A stretch of DNA of 64,000 nt from Coriobacteriaceae bacterium (GCA_902363125.1 CABIZD010000001.1:1-64000), one strand, 5' to 3'. Shown: positions 5,803-15,705, numbered from the stretch's first letter. Notes: a model not told the origin generated them from the letters alone. Translations and numbers: made by a program.

Positions 5803-8604
5803 GTGGCAAACGAGTACAAGCAGACGATGAATCTGCCCAAGACCGGTTTTCCCATGCGTGCCGGTCTTTCCAAGTCCGAGCCCAAGCGACTCAAGGACTG
5901 GCAGGATAACAAGGTCTACGAGCAGGTTCTGAAGAAGAACGAGGGTCACAAGAAGTTCGTGCTGCACGACGGTCCTCCGTACGCCAACGGTCCGATCCAC
6001 ATCGGCCATGCCATGAACAAGATCTCCAAGGACATGATCAACCGCTACTGGATGATGCAGGGCTATGAGGTTCCCTATGTCCCCGGTTGGGACTGCCATG
6101 GTCAGCCGATCGAGCATAAGGTCGAGGAGAAGCTCGGCACCGAGAAGTTCAACCAGACCCCCACGGCCAAGATCCGTGAGCTCTGCAACGAGTTCGCTGT
6201 CGAGAACATCGAGCTTCAGAAGGCTGGCTTCCGCCGTCTGGGCGTGCTCGGCGACTGGGACAACCCCTATCTGACGCTCTATCACCAGCATGACGCCGCC
6301 GATATCGAGGTCTTCAAGGCCATGTTCGATAAGGGCATGATTTATCGCGGCCACAAGCCGGTTCACTGGTGCAAGCACTGCCACACCGCGCTGGCCGAGG
6401 CTGAGATCGAGTACTCCGATGAGACGAGCCCGTCCATCTTCGTGCGCTTCGAGATGACCTCCAAGCCCGCCGGTCTCGAGAATTTCGACGGCCCGGTTGA
6501 CTTCATCATCTGGACGACCACGCCGTGGACCATTCCCTCAGACCAGGCAGTTTCCCTCAAGCCCGGCGCCGCCTATGTCGCCGTTGAGCACGAGGGTCGT
6601 GCCGAGGTCATGCTCGAGGACCTGGCTCCCAAGTGCTGCGAGGAGTTTGGTTGGGAGTACACCCCGGTTATGGTCGACGGTAAGCCCTATGTGGTTCCCG
6701 CCGAGACCTTCCACCACATCCACTACAAGCAGCCGGTCTTTGACGGTGTTGAGGGCGTGGCGCTGCTGGCCGATTACGTCGGTGTCGATGACGGTACCGG
6801 TATCGTCCACAACTCGCCCGGCCACGGCGTCGACGACTACTTTGCCTGCCTCAAGGAGGGCATTACCGACATCTGCATGCCGGTCGATGATGACGGCAAG
6901 TTCTACACCGGCGAGGAGTTTGGCACCGGTGGTCCCTTCAGCGGCATGGATACCGATGAGGCCAACCCGCACATCATCGAGTTCCTGCGCGAGCGCGGCA
7001 CCCTGGTCCTCGAGAAGAAGATCACGCACAGCTATCCGCACTGCTGGCGCTGCAAACACCCGGTGCTCTTCCGTGCTACTGACCAGTGGTTTGTCTCGAT
7101 GGACAAGACCGGCTTGCGTGAGCAGGCTGGCAAGGAGGTTCGCGAGAACGTCAAGTGGTATCCGGCTCACGCCGCCAACCGCATCGGCGCCATGGTCGAG
7201 CAGCGTCCCGACTGGTGCATTAGCCGTCAGCGCAACTGGGGCGTGCCTATCCCCAGCTACACCTGCGCCGACTGCGGCGAGAAGGTCATGAACGACGCTA
7301 CGCTCGACGCCGTCATCAAGCTCTTCCACGAGAAGGGCTCTGACGCCTGGTTCACCGACGCTCCCGAGAGTTACCTGGGCGAGGCCTGCGTCTGCCCCAA
7401 GTGCGGCGGCCATCACCTCAAGGCCGATAAGGACATCCTCGACGTGTGGTGGGATTCCGGCGTCTCCTGGAAGGCCGTCTGCGAGTACCGTCCCGAGCTG
7501 GAGTATCCGGCGGATGTGTACCTCGAGGGCTCCGACCAGCACCGCGGTTGGTTCCAGAGCTCGCTGCTCACCTCGGTGGGTGCCAACGGCCATGCTCCGT
7601 ACAAGGCGGTCGTCTCGCAGGGCTTCACGCTCGACGGCCAGGGCCGCAAGATGTCCAAGTCGCTCGGCAATGTTATCGACCCCAATAAGGTCTGCGATGA
7701 GATGGGCGCCGACATCATCCGTCTGTGGGTTGCATCTGTCGATACCAGCTCCGACGTGTCCATCGACCACGAGATTCTTGCTCGTACGTCCGATGCCTAC
7801 CGTCGTTTCCGTAACACGCTGCGCTTCCTGCTCTCCGAGCTCGAGGGTCAGTTTGAGCCCGAGACCGACGGCGTCGCCTTTGCCGACCTGCTGCCGCTCG
7901 ACAAGCTCATGGTTGCCCGTCTGACCCAGGTTCAGGCCGAGGTCGACGATGCCTACGCCAGCTACGAGTTCCCGCGCGCCTACCGTGCGCTCTACGACTT
8001 CGTGGTTACCGAGCTCTCCAACGTGTATCTCGACGCTCTGAAGGACCGTCTGTACTGTGAGAAGCCCGGCTCGCTCGAGCGCCGCAGCGCCCAGACCGTG
8101 CTGGCCGAGCTCTTCTCGATGCTCATGCGCGACCTTCAGCCGATCCTGTCCTACACGGTCGACGAGGCCATGGCCTATGCGCCCGCCGGCTGCGTCGATC
8201 ACCAGAAGTACGCCGCGCTGCTCGATTGGTACAAGTCGCCCATCACGTTCGACGAGGCCAATGAGTTTGAGGGCGTGCTCGAGGCTTCACTCGAGCTCCG
8301 TAGCGCCGTGACCAAGGCCCTTGAGGATGCCCGCTCCGCCGGTACCTTCACCAAGAGCCAGCAGGTCCGCGTCAAGGCGGTCGTTCCCGCCGAGATGTAC
8401 GCGCTGCTGACCGGTGATAAGGCCGTCGACCTGGCCGAGTTCTACATCGTCTCCGATGTTGAGCTAACCCAGGGCGAGGAGCTCTCCGTTGCTATCGAGG
8501 CTGCCGAGGGCGAGTGCTGCGACCGTTGCTGGAACTACCGCACCACCGTCGGCGAGTACAACGGCCACGCGCATATCTGCAAGCGCTGCGCGAATGCCCT
8601 TTAA
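5803..8604 (+). CDS. ileS: Isoleucyl-tRNA synthetase
   Basis: 933-residue class-I synthetase charging tRNA-Ile and editing valine. The HIGH signature lies at residues 66-69 (PIHIGHAMN), the editing domain in the middle, KMSKS at 616-620 and a C-terminal zinc site with Cys pairs (CCDRCW and CKRC). The start is GTG at 5803, directed by AAAGGGG at 5792-5798. A longer reading from 5758 would begin inside the T-box terminator and is rejected. The gene stands alone behind its T-box and ends at a terminator at 8675. Confidence 0.97.
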   Translation: MANEYKQTMNLPKTGFPMRAGLSKSEPKRLKDWQDNKVYEQVLKKNEGHKKFVLHDGPPYANGPIHIGHAMNKISKDMINRYWMMQGYEVPYVPGWDCHGQPIEHKVEEKLGTEKFNQTPTAKIRELCNEFAVENIELQKAGFRRLGVLGDWDNPYLTLYHQHDAADIEVFKAMFDKGMIYRGHKPVHWCKHCHTALAEAEIEYSDETSPSIFVRFEMTSKPAGLENFDGPVDFIIWTTTPWTIPSDQAVSLKPGAAYVAVEHEGRAEVMLEDLAPKCCEEFGWEYTPVMVDGKPYVVPAETFHHIHYKQPVFDGVEGVALLADYVGVDDGTGIVHNSPGHGVDDYFACLKEGITDICMPVDDDGKFYTGEEFGTGGPFSGMDTDEANPHIIEFLRERGTLVLEKKITHSYPHCWRCKHPVLFRATDQWFVSMDKTGLREQAGKEVRENVKWYPAHAANRIGAMVEQRPDWCISRQRNWGVPIPSYTCADCGEKVMNDATLDAVIKLFHEKGSDAWFTDAPESYLGEACVCPKCGGHHLKADKDILDVWWDSGVSWKAVCEYRPELEYPADVYLEGSDQHRGWFQSSLLTSVGANGHAPYKAVVSQGFTLDGQGRKMSKSLGNVIDPNKVCDEMGADIIRLWVASVDTSSDVSIDHEILARTSDAYRRFRNTLRFLLSELEGQFEPETDGVAFADLLPLDKLMVARLTQVQAEVDDAYASYEFPRAYRALYDFVVTELSNVYLDALKDRLYCEKPGSLERRSAQTVLAELFSMLMRDLQPILSYTVDEAMAYAPAGCVDHQKYAALLDWYKSPITFDEANEFEGVLEASLELRSAVTKALEDARSAGTFTKSQQVRVKAVVPAEMYALLTGDKAVDLAEFYIVSDVELTQGEELSVAIEAAEGECCDRCWNYRTTVGEYNGHAHICKRCANAL

Positions 8605-8674
8605 GGCACGGTAACTCGACATTTTAGTTATTGGGAGAATTTGGACGCCTTCGGCCCATTTGCTCCGCTGAATA

Positions 8675-8712
8675 AAAGCGGCATTCTGTTTTTCGGAATG
8701 CCGCTTTCTTTT
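8675..8712 (+). terminator. Terminator after ileS
   Basis: AAAGCGGCATTC (8675-8686) pairs with GAATGCCGCTTT (8696-8707), and T-rich sequence follows. Confidence 0.85.
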
Positions 8713-8826
8713 TATGCTGGTTATTTATCTGGCGTTAGCGAATATGTCGTGCGCTCTGCGTGTGGCAATATAAGATGGTTATTTGCGTTTAACGTAATTC
8801 GATATTCTTGAGGGTAGGGGATTTCT

Positions 8827-9426
8827 TTGGGTCGTACTGGGGATATGACGCCGCCTTTGGGTTGGCGGCTGGGTGTTGCTGGTGGTGTGGCACTGGTTGT
8901 GCTGCTCGTTGACCAGCTGACCAAGCTTGCGGTTCGTGCCGTGGGCGACGCTTTACATGTGACCGTCATCCCCGGTGTCATCGACTTTATTTTTGTCCGC
9001 AATATCGGTGCTGCCTTTAGCATGGGCGAGGGGCATGGCATCGCGTTTGCCGTGCTGGCGTTGGCGGTTATTATCGCTATCGCCGTGTACCTCGTTCGTG
9101 CATCCCAGCTCGCCCATCTTGAGGTTGTGGGCATGGCTATGGTCGCGGGCGGCGCTATCGGCAACGCGATCGATCGCCTTGTCTTTGGCTTCGTGACCGA
9201 TTTTATTGCCACCACCTTCATCGACTTCCCCGTCTTTAACGTGGCCGATATCGGCATCACCGTAGGTGTCGTGCTTGCCCTCATCGGCTACATGTTCTTG
9301 AGCCCTGCGGCCCGTGATGTCGACGCGACTGCCGAGCTCAATGCCCGTGATGAGGCCCGCGCCAAGCGCAAAGCCAAGCAGCGTGGGGAGCGTGCCCGCA
9401 AGATCCGCGAAAGGAATGAGCGCTAA
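8827..9426 (+). CDS. lspA: Lipoprotein signal peptidase II
   Basis: Integral membrane aspartic protease that cleaves the signal peptide of prolipoproteins after lipidation; the lipoproteins later in this window would be its clients. Four hydrophobic segments are visible, with LLVDQLTK in the first and the two catalytic Asp motifs GNAIDRLVFG and FNVADIGIT. A basic, charged tail of about 40 residues follows. I accept the TTG at 8827 because GAGGGTAGGGG ends 6 bases upstream; the next in-frame ATG (8845) has too short a spacing. The stop overlaps the following rluD-type gene by one base (TAATG), so the two are co-translated. Confidence 0.93.
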   Translation: MGRTGDMTPPLGWRLGVAGGVALVVLLVDQLTKLAVRAVGDALHVTVIPGVIDFIFVRNIGAAFSMGEGHGIAFAVLALAVIIAIAVYLVRASQLAHLEVVGMAMVAGGAIGNAIDRLVFGFVTDFIATTFIDFPVFNVADIGITVGVVLALIGYMFLSPAARDVDATAELNARDEARAKRKAKQRGERARKIRERNER

Positions 9427-10439
9427 TGGCCGACATCCATATTCTTGTTGCCGACGATTGCGCTGGTCAGCGTCTCGATGCCTATCTGGGCGCCAACGAT
9501 GGCTATCCCACGCGCTCCGCTTGCGCGCATCTGATCGAGGGCGGCGCCGTAATTGTGAACGGCGAGACCTGTCTGTCAAAAAAGTATGCCGTACGCGCCG
9601 GTGACCGCATTTCTGTCGACTTGCCCGAGCCTCACGATCCGACTGACGTGATTCCCGAGGCCATTCCCCTCGATATCCGCTACGAGGACGACTACCTTAT
9701 CGTGCTCTCCAAGCAGCGGGGCCTGGTGTGCCATCCCGCCCATGGCCACGAGAGCGGCACCCTTGCGAACGCTCTGGTCTACCACTGCGGCATCGATCAT
9801 CTTGGTACTGTGCAGGGTGAGGACCGCCCCGGCATCGTGCATCGCCTGGATCGCGATACCTCGGGCCTTATGCTTGCGGCCAAGGACGACGACACCCAGC
9901 GCGCGCTCCAAAATCTTATCCGCACGCGCACGCTCGACCGCCGCTACATTACGCTTGTTCACGGTCATATCGCTATGGATGAGGGCACCATTAACACCGG
10001 CATTGCCCGTTCTACGCGTGACCGTGTCAAGATGGCAGTTTCGGACGATCCTTTCGCGCGCCAGGCCATTACGACCTTTAAGGTCCTTGAGCGCTTCGAT
10101 TCCACGCGTTTTGACGACGGATACACGCTCGTCGAGTGCCACCTGTTTACGGGCCGCACGCATCAGATTCGCGTGCATATGCGTCATATCAACCACGCCT
10201 GTGTGGGCGATCCACTTTACGGCAAGTGCGATGCGCGCGCCAACCAGGGCCTGACCAGGCAGTTCCTCCATTCCTGGCGCGTGGCGTTTGATCATCCCGT
10301 GACGGGGGAGCGCATTGAGTGCCGTGACGAGCTGCCGTGGGACCTTGCCGCGGTTCTGGATGACCTGGTCCCGCGTTCGCTCGGCCGCACTGCCGCCGGT
10401 GACGAAATCGTCCCGCAGCTCGGTCTGCTCGAAGCCTAG
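9426..10439 (+). CDS. rluD: RluA/RluD-family 23S rRNA pseudouridine synthase
   Basis: 337-residue enzyme converting uridines to pseudouridine in rRNA. An N-terminal S4 RNA-binding domain (about 13-60) precedes the catalytic domain. The signature HRLDRDTSG is at 139-147, with the catalytic Asp at about 142, and GRTHQIRVHM follows. It is coupled to lspA by a one-base stop/start overlap, an arrangement common in bacteria. Whether it modifies the RluD sites or another position is not decidable here. Confidence 0.92.
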   Translation: MADIHILVADDCAGQRLDAYLGANDGYPTRSACAHLIEGGAVIVNGETCLSKKYAVRAGDRISVDLPEPHDPTDVIPEAIPLDIRYEDDYLIVLSKQRGLVCHPAHGHESGTLANALVYHCGIDHLGTVQGEDRPGIVHRLDRDTSGLMLAAKDDDTQRALQNLIRTRTLDRRYITLVHGHIAMDEGTINTGIARSTRDRVKMAVSDDPFARQAITTFKVLERFDSTRFDDGYTLVECHLFTGRTHQIRVHMRHINHACVGDPLYGKCDARANQGLTRQFLHSWRVAFDHPVTGERIECRDELPWDLAAVLDDLVPRSLGRTAAGDEIVPQLGLLEA

Positions 10440-10457
10440 CCATTATTAGGTGGTTTC

Positions 10458-10486
10458 TTGAACTCGGTAAGCCTGCGGTAAGATAT
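10458..10486 (+). promoter_or_regulatory. Possible promoter of the glycosyltransferase gene
   Basis: TTGAAC (10458-10463) is followed after 17 bases by AGATAT, with TAAGAT and GATATA overlapping as alternatives. Position and spacing suit the gene starting at 10522. Confidence 0.35.
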
Positions 10487-10521
10487 ACGGTTGTTTACGT
10501 AACGCGTTGCTGGGAGCCTGC

Positions 10522-11817
10522 ATGCTCGCCTTTTTACAAACCAACACACCCATCGTGATCTTCAACCAGATTGTCGTCACGCTGCTCACGGTCTGCTTTC
10601 TGTACCAGGTGGTCTTCTTTGTCATCGGCGCTCTTCGTGGCGAGGTCGCGCCTCCCAAGGCCAAAAAACTCCACCGCTATGCCTTCTTTATCGCGGCGCA
10701 TAACGAGGAGGCCGTGATCGCCAACCTCGTTCGCTCCATCAAGGACCAGGACTATCCGTCCGAGCTTATCGAGGTCTTTGTGGTCGCCGATGCCTGCACC
10801 GACAACACGGCACAGCTTGCGCGCGAGGCGGGCGCCATTGTCTATGAGCGCAACGACCTTGCCCGCAAGGGTAAGAGCTGGGTCATGGACTTTGGTTTCG
10901 ACCGTATCCTTAACGAGTATCCGGATACGTTTGAAGGTTACTTTATCTTCGATGCCGATAACGTCATCTCCCGCGATTACGTCTCCAAGATGAACGATGC
11001 CTTTGACCAGGGCTTCCATGTGGTCACGAGCTATCGTAATTCCAAAAACTTCGGCAGCTCGTGGATCTCGGCGGCTAATGCTACGTGGTATCTGCGCGAG
11101 GCGCGCTTTCTCAACAACGCGCGCAACATCTGCAAGACGTCTTGCGCCGTTTCGGGTTCGGGCTACCTCATCTCCGCCAGTGTTATCGAGGGCATGCACG
11201 GTTGGCAGTTCCACACGCTGACCGAGGATATTCAGTTCACCACGTTCTGCGCCATTCACGGCATTCGCATTGGCTATGCGCCGGCGGAGTTCTTTGACGA
11301 ACAGCCCGTGACGTTTAAGGCTTCCTGGAAGCAGCGTATGCGTTGGACTAAGGGCTTCTACCAGGTATTCTTTACCTACGGTAAGCACTTGGTCAAATCG
11401 ACCTTCCGCTACCATCGCTTTGCCGCCTACGACATGTTCATGACGATCGCCCCGGGTATGCTGCTATCGCTGATCTCGATGCTCGCCAACGCGACCTTCC
11501 TCATCGTGGGTGGGCTCTCGCACGGCTTCTTGGCTACCGAAGTCGAGATGCAGGCGTGCGCCGCTTCGCTCATTATGACCTTCGCGATGATGTACCAGAC
11601 CTTCTTTATTCTGGCGCTACTCACTACCATCTTCGAGTACAAGCACATTCATTGCGCGCAAAAGTGGCGTTTGGTGACCAACCTGTTTACCTTCCCGATC
11701 TTTATGTTCAGCTATATCCCCATCACGGTGGCTGCGCTGTTCCTGAAGGTCGACTGGGTGCCGACGCAGCACGCCGTCAACGTCACCCTTGACGAGGTCA
11801 TGCAAGGCGCCAAATAA
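10522..11817 (+). CDS. Membrane family-2 glycosyltransferase
   Basis: 431-residue processive-type GT2 enzyme. An N-terminal membrane helix (about 14-37) precedes a GT-A domain with AAHNEEAVI, VADACTDNTA, FIFDADN (metal-binding D-x-D), LTEDIQ and QRMRWTKGF, the D, D, D, Q(Q/R)xRW series of this family. Three or four further membrane helices fill the last 130 residues. It probably makes or extends a cell-surface polysaccharide or glycolipid; the sugar is unknown. The ATG at 10522 is preceded by GGGAG at 10511-10515; a TTG at 10507 is unlikely. The gene ends at the repeat-type terminator at 11828. Confidence 0.88.
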   Translation: MLAFLQTNTPIVIFNQIVVTLLTVCFLYQVVFFVIGALRGEVAPPKAKKLHRYAFFIAAHNEEAVIANLVRSIKDQDYPSELIEVFVVADACTDNTAQLAREAGAIVYERNDLARKGKSWVMDFGFDRILNEYPDTFEGYFIFDADNVISRDYVSKMNDAFDQGFHVVTSYRNSKNFGSSWISAANATWYLREARFLNNARNICKTSCAVSGSGYLISASVIEGMHGWQFHTLTEDIQFTTFCAIHGIRIGYAPAEFFDEQPVTFKASWKQRMRWTKGFYQVFFTYGKHLVKSTFRYHRFAAYDMFMTIAPGMLLSLISMLANATFLIVGGLSHGFLATEVEMQACAASLIMTFAMMYQTFFILALLTTIFEYKHIHCAQKWRLVTNLFTFPIFMFSYIPITVAALFLKVDWVPTQHAVNVTLDEVMQGAK

Positions 11818-11827
11818 CCACCACTAA

Positions 11828-11868
11828 AACCACCGCAAAGGGGACAGTGCACCTTTGTGGTGGTTTTT
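11828..11868 (+). terminator. Terminator made of a CCACC-CAAAGG repeat
   Basis: AACCACCGCAAAGG (11828-11841) pairs with CCTTTGTGGTGGTT (11852-11865) with one mismatch, followed by T residues. The loop GGACAGTGCA resembles that of the copy at 4186-4222 read on the other strand. Confidence 0.75.
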
Positions 11869-11899
11869 GCTTTTGCGATGCAGCTTGAGGAGGTGCACG

Positions 11900-12322
11900 A
11901 TGTTTTATATTCCGTTTTGGATTTGCATCTTTGCCGGCGCGGCGATTGATGCCCGTCAGCGACGTTTTCCCAATGAGCTTGCCGGTGCGTGTGCGGTGAC
12001 GGCGTTAGTGGGCGTTTGGCTCGACAAAGGCGTTAACACGGCGCTTGACCATGCCGGTCTTGCGGTCATCGTCTACCTTGCCCTTGTGCTGACTGAGTCC
12101 CTCTGGCGTCGTTTTCGCCAAACTTCGGGCATTGGCATGGGGGACGTCAAGGCGCTCTTCGCGCTTTGCACCTTCGATCCTATGGGCGGCATCGTGGCAT
12201 TTACCGCCGCGCTCCTAGGCCTTGCCATTGCCTGCCTCATCACGAAATCGCGCTCCCTGCCATTGCTCCCGTTTTTGGTGCCGATTTTTGCCATAATCGA
12301 GGTTGTGGGGTGCACTTTGTAA
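11900..12322 (+). CDS. Small A24 prepilin peptidase-like protein
   Basis: 140-residue polytopic membrane protein with both Asp motifs of the A24 aspartic peptidases: AAIDARQRRFPNE near residue 13 and GIGMGDVKAL near 78. It lacks the N-terminal methylase half of classical PilD, like TadV/CpaA-type enzymes. Such enzymes process type IV or Tad prepilins, but no pilin gene is in the window, so its substrate is unknown. GAGGAGG (11887-11893) sets the ATG at 11900. The gene lies between a terminator and dgt. Confidence 0.8.
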   Translation: MFYIPFWICIFAGAAIDARQRRFPNELAGACAVTALVGVWLDKGVNTALDHAGLAVIVYLALVLTESLWRRFRQTSGIGMGDVKALFALCTFDPMGGIVAFTAALLGLAIACLITKSRSLPLLPFLVPIFAIIEVVGCTL

Positions 12323-12353
12323 CCGATTGCGTATCCTTCTTAAGGAGCATGCC

Positions 12354-13601
12354 ATGGCAACTAATCAAGAAACGGCCGTCATTAAGGCGCGCATGGACCG
12401 TATTCCCTCGGCGTTGTCGCCCGAACTTGTCGAGCGCATTTCCGCCGATCGTGCTTCGGGTGCCGTCAACCCGTATCGTTGCAACGACGACCAGGTCATT
12501 CGTCGTATTGATCGCGTTGCCGACAAGGGCACGCTCATGCGTCCGGCGTTTATGCGCGATACCGAAAAGATTCTTCATCTTCCGGCGTACACGCGTTATG
12601 CGGGCAAAACGCAGGTCTTTAGCTTCCGTTGCAATGATGATCTGTCGCGCCGAGGTTTGCACGTGCAGCTTGTCTCGCGTATTGCGCGCGATATCGGTCG
12701 CGCCTTGGGGCTCAACTGCGATCTGATCGAGGCGATTGGCCTGGGCCATGACTTGGGGCACACGCCTTTTGGCCATGCGGGTGAGCGATTCCTCAACGAT
12801 ATCTACCACGAGCGCACGGGTCGCTACTTTTTCCATAACGTGCAGTCGGTCCGCGTGCTCGATGCGCTGTACGGCCGCAACGTGTCGCTCCAGACGCTCG
12901 ATGGCGTGCTATGCCATAACGGCGAGTACGAGCAGCGTGTGTTTGAGCTCACGGACATGAGCTCCTTTGACCAGTTTGACCAGACGGTTGAGGATTGCAT
13001 TGCCACGGGCTATAGCGCAATTGAGCATCTGCGTCCCATGACGCTCGAGGGCTGCGTCGTTCGCATCTCGGATATTCTTGCCTACGTCGGTCGTGACCGT
13101 CAGGATGCGATCGCGGCGGGCCTGCTTTCGCCCGACGCTTTTGATGATGGCCGGGGCGGTGCCTACAACAGTTGGATCCTCACGCATGCCTCCATCGATA
13201 TCGTTGAGCACAGCTATGGTAAGCCGCGCATCGAGATGAGCGAGGACCTGTTTGAGGAAATTCGCCGAGCCAAGCGCGAGAACTACGAGAAGATCTATAG
13301 CAAGGGCGGTATCGAGGGCGATTCCGAGGCGGAGCTGCTCGAGGCATTCGAAAAGCTCTATCACCGTTGCCTGCAGGATCTAAACAGTGGCGACGAGTCC
13401 TCTTACATCTTTAAACACCATATTTCGCGCATAGAGCAGCAGCTTTCCTACTACGATCGCACCTATGACTGGCAGGACGACAAGGATCAAGCCGTGGTGG
13501 ATTACATCGCGAGCATGACGGACGGTTATTTCTGTGAGCTGACGAGCAAGCTTTTCCCGGGTCTAAAGTTTCCGCATCGTACCTATATTAACGAACGGTA
13601 G
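12354..13601 (+). CDS. dgt: dGTP triphosphohydrolase (HD family)
   Basis: 415-residue HD-domain phosphohydrolase, probably cleaving dGTP or other dNTPs to the nucleoside and triphosphate. TRYAGKTQVFSF, HVQLVSRIARDIG and the metal-binding GLGHDLGHTPFGHAGE are the dGTPase signature. The C-terminal half carries the long helical region of the family. AAGGAG (12342-12347) decides the ATG at 12354. The spacing from the preceding peptidase gene is only 31 bases, so they may be co-transcribed. Confidence 0.85.
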   Translation: MATNQETAVIKARMDRIPSALSPELVERISADRASGAVNPYRCNDDQVIRRIDRVADKGTLMRPAFMRDTEKILHLPAYTRYAGKTQVFSFRCNDDLSRRGLHVQLVSRIARDIGRALGLNCDLIEAIGLGHDLGHTPFGHAGERFLNDIYHERTGRYFFHNVQSVRVLDALYGRNVSLQTLDGVLCHNGEYEQRVFELTDMSSFDQFDQTVEDCIATGYSAIEHLRPMTLEGCVVRISDILAYVGRDRQDAIAAGLLSPDAFDDGRGGAYNSWILTHASIDIVEHSYGKPRIEMSEDLFEEIRRAKRENYEKIYSKGGIEGDSEAELLEAFEKLYHRCLQDLNSGDESSYIFKHHISRIEQQLSYYDRTYDWQDDKDQAVVDYIASMTDGYFCELTSKLFPGLKFPHRTYINER

Positions 13602-13661
13602 TTCGTATCCTTTCGGTATACTGTTGGTCAACAACGATTTTGATTGATGCACGGGATGGCT

Positions 13662-15011
13662 ATGGACGACCTTTTTTCTGCTTCGACGCGCGAGCGTTCC
13701 TTTCAGAATGCGCCGCTTGCGGTGCGCATGCGCCCCAATTCGCTCGACGAGTATGTGGGCCAGCAAAAGGCCGTCGGTAAGGGCTCATGGTTGCGTGCCG
13801 CGATCGAGCACGACGTGCTTTCGAGCGTGATTCTGTACGGGCCGGCCGGTACGGGTAAGACGACGCTGGCCCACATTATCGCCAACCATACCAAGAGCGA
13901 GTTTGTCGAGGTCAGCGCCGTGACGGGCACCGTGAAGGACTTGCGTCGCGTGATTGACGAGGCCAAGACGCGCCTGAATACGTACGACCGCCGCACCATT
14001 CTATTCATCGATGAGATTCACCGCTTCTCCAAGTCGCAGCAGGATGCCCTGCTGCATGCGGTTGAGAACCGTACTGTCATTATGATCGGCGCCACGACCG
14101 AGAACCCGTACTTTGAGGTCAACTCGGCACTGTTGTCGCGCGGGCGCGTGGTGGAGCTTGAACATCTGAAGGATGAGGATATCGCCACGCTTATTGAGCG
14201 TGCGCTCGAGGCACCACAGGGCTTGAACGGAAAGTTCTCGGCCGATGATGATACGGTCAAGACTATTTGTACGCTGGCTGCGGGTGATGCACGCTCGGCC
14301 CTGACGACACTCGAGCTGGCGAGTGAGATTGCCGTCACGCGTCCTGATACCGAGGGGACGCCGGCTCCGGCGGCGGGGGAGCGATATCCCATCACCGTCG
14401 ACGATGTGAAGATTGCCAATCCGCGCCGTGGGTTTTCGTATGACAAAAACGGTGACATGCACTACGACATTATCAGTGCGTTCATTAAGTCCATGCGCGG
14501 CAGCGACCCCGATGCCACCATTTATTGGCTCGCGCGCATGATCGATGCTGGTGAGGATCCTAAGTTTATCGCCCGACGCATTATGATTCAGGCTTCCGAG
14601 GATGTCGGCAATGCTGATCCGCAGGCACTTTTGGTGGCGCATGCTGCGTTTAAATCTGCCGAGGTTATTGGCTATCCTGAATGTCGCATTAACCTGGCAC
14701 AAGCTGCGCTCTATGTGTGCTTGGCGCCCAAGTCCAATGCCTGCGAAGCGTCTATCGATGCGGCCCTGGCGGATATCCATAGCAGCGGCCTTCGCGAGGT
14801 GCCGAGTTATCTGCGCGATCGCCATCGCCCGGGCAGCGACGAATACGGTGTGTATAAGTATCCACATGATTATCCCGAAGGCTGGGTCGATCAGCGCTAT
14901 TTGCCCGAGGGACTGGAGCGCGGCGCGTTCTGGCAGCCTGCCGGCCGCGGTTGGGAAGAATGGCGCGTAGAGCAAAGCGAACGCGACCGCAGCGGGAATG
15001 CACCGAAGTAG
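13662..15011 (+). CDS. rarA: Replication-associated recombination protein A
   Basis: AAA+ clamp-loader-like ATPase of the RarA/MgsA/WRNIP1 family, acting at stalled replication forks. Walker A GPAGTGKTT, Walker B ILFIDEIHRF, sensor-1 GATTENPYFEVNSALLSR and the characteristic C-terminal region around IARRIMIQASEDVGNADP are intact. In-frame starts exist at 13644 (TTG), 13647, 13656 and 13662; none has a strong ribosome site, and I prefer 13662 because MDDLF matches the usual start of the family. A TATACT box at 13617-13622 may belong to its promoter. Confidence 0.92.
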   Translation: MDDLFSASTRERSFQNAPLAVRMRPNSLDEYVGQQKAVGKGSWLRAAIEHDVLSSVILYGPAGTGKTTLAHIIANHTKSEFVEVSAVTGTVKDLRRVIDEAKTRLNTYDRRTILFIDEIHRFSKSQQDALLHAVENRTVIMIGATTENPYFEVNSALLSRGRVVELEHLKDEDIATLIERALEAPQGLNGKFSADDDTVKTICTLAAGDARSALTTLELASEIAVTRPDTEGTPAPAAGERYPITVDDVKIANPRRGFSYDKNGDMHYDIISAFIKSMRGSDPDATIYWLARMIDAGEDPKFIARRIMIQASEDVGNADPQALLVAHAAFKSAEVIGYPECRINLAQAALYVCLAPKSNACEASIDAALADIHSSGLREVPSYLRDRHRPGSDEYGVYKYPHDYPEGWVDQRYLPEGLERGAFWQPAGRGWEEWRVEQSERDRSGNAPK

Positions 15012-15111
15012 CTGCGGATAATTTTGTCCCACGTTGCTGCTCTTGGCATGTTCGGTCCCCTTTGGGGTACCATGGAGAACGTCTGTATTTCGATTCTTCC
15101 GGGAGGCTTGT

Positions 15112-15705
15112 ATGAGTCCCATTCAAATTGCCCTGCTGCTGCTCGCCGTTGCGGGCGTGTGGGCCATCGTTGAGCTCGCGCTTACCCTGCGCAAGACCCG
15201 CAACGTTGTCGACTCGCTCGATAAGACCGTGAACGATCTCAACAACACCATCGCCGAGGCGCAGCCTGTGGTGGCAAAGCTCGATGGCGCTGTCGATGAG
15301 CTTACGCCGGCGCTTGCCCAGATGGAGCCGCTCCTCAAGTCGAGCAAGACCGCCGTCGACGCCTTGACCTCCAATCTCGTAGAGGTCGAAGCTGTGGTTC
15401 GCGACATTTCCGAGGTTACGGGCAGCATGGCCGAGGCCAGCAATGCCGTGTCGAGCGTGACCGACTCTGCCGCCGGTGCTGTGCAGAAGCTCTTCAATAA
15501 GGTGAAGGCTCCTGCAGCTGACGCCGAGCGCAAGCTCGCCGCTGCCGCTGCGGAGGCCGATCAGCCTACCGAGCGCGTTCTGATTGGTGAGGCTGAGGAC
15601 GAGGCCTCCGATGGTGCGGATGCGGATCAGAAGCCCGCTGCCAAGCCTGCTCAGTATTACACCTATACGCCCGCCGAGACCTCCGAGGAGTCCTGCGATG
15701 AGTAG
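15112..15705 (+). CDS. DUF948 family membrane-anchored coiled-coil protein
   Basis: 197-residue protein with one N-terminal membrane helix (about 4-22), then a long helical, heptad-rich region (VVDSLDKTVNDLNNTI and similar) and an Ala/Asp/Lys-rich C-terminal tail. This is the DUF948 layout (also seen in the YtxG general stress proteins). GGGAGG at 15101-15106 fixes the ATG at 15112. It is the first gene of an operon with an anti-sigma-like protein, a SigB-type sigma factor and a permease, so a role in envelope stress is plausible but unproven. Confidence 0.8.
   Translation: MSPIQIALLLLAVAGVWAIVELALTLRKTRNVVDSLDKTVNDLNNTIAEAQPVVAKLDGAVDELTPALAQMEPLLKSSKTAVDALTSNLVEVEAVVRDISEVTGSMAEASNAVSSVTDSAAGAVQKLFNKVKAPAADAERKLAAAAAEADQPTERVLIGEAEDEASDGADADQKPAAKPAQYYTYTPAETSEESCDE

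Noticed and set aside
8787..8820. GTTTAA and GGGTAG before lspA
   Set aside because: The spacer is 19 bases, and the GGGTAG lies in the ribosome-binding site region of lspA.
15040..15075. Possible SigB promoter (GGGTAC) before the sigma operon
   Set aside because: The only GTT-type -35 candidate is 9 bases away, too close for this promoter class, and the sequence is part of a small GGTACC-centred symmetry.
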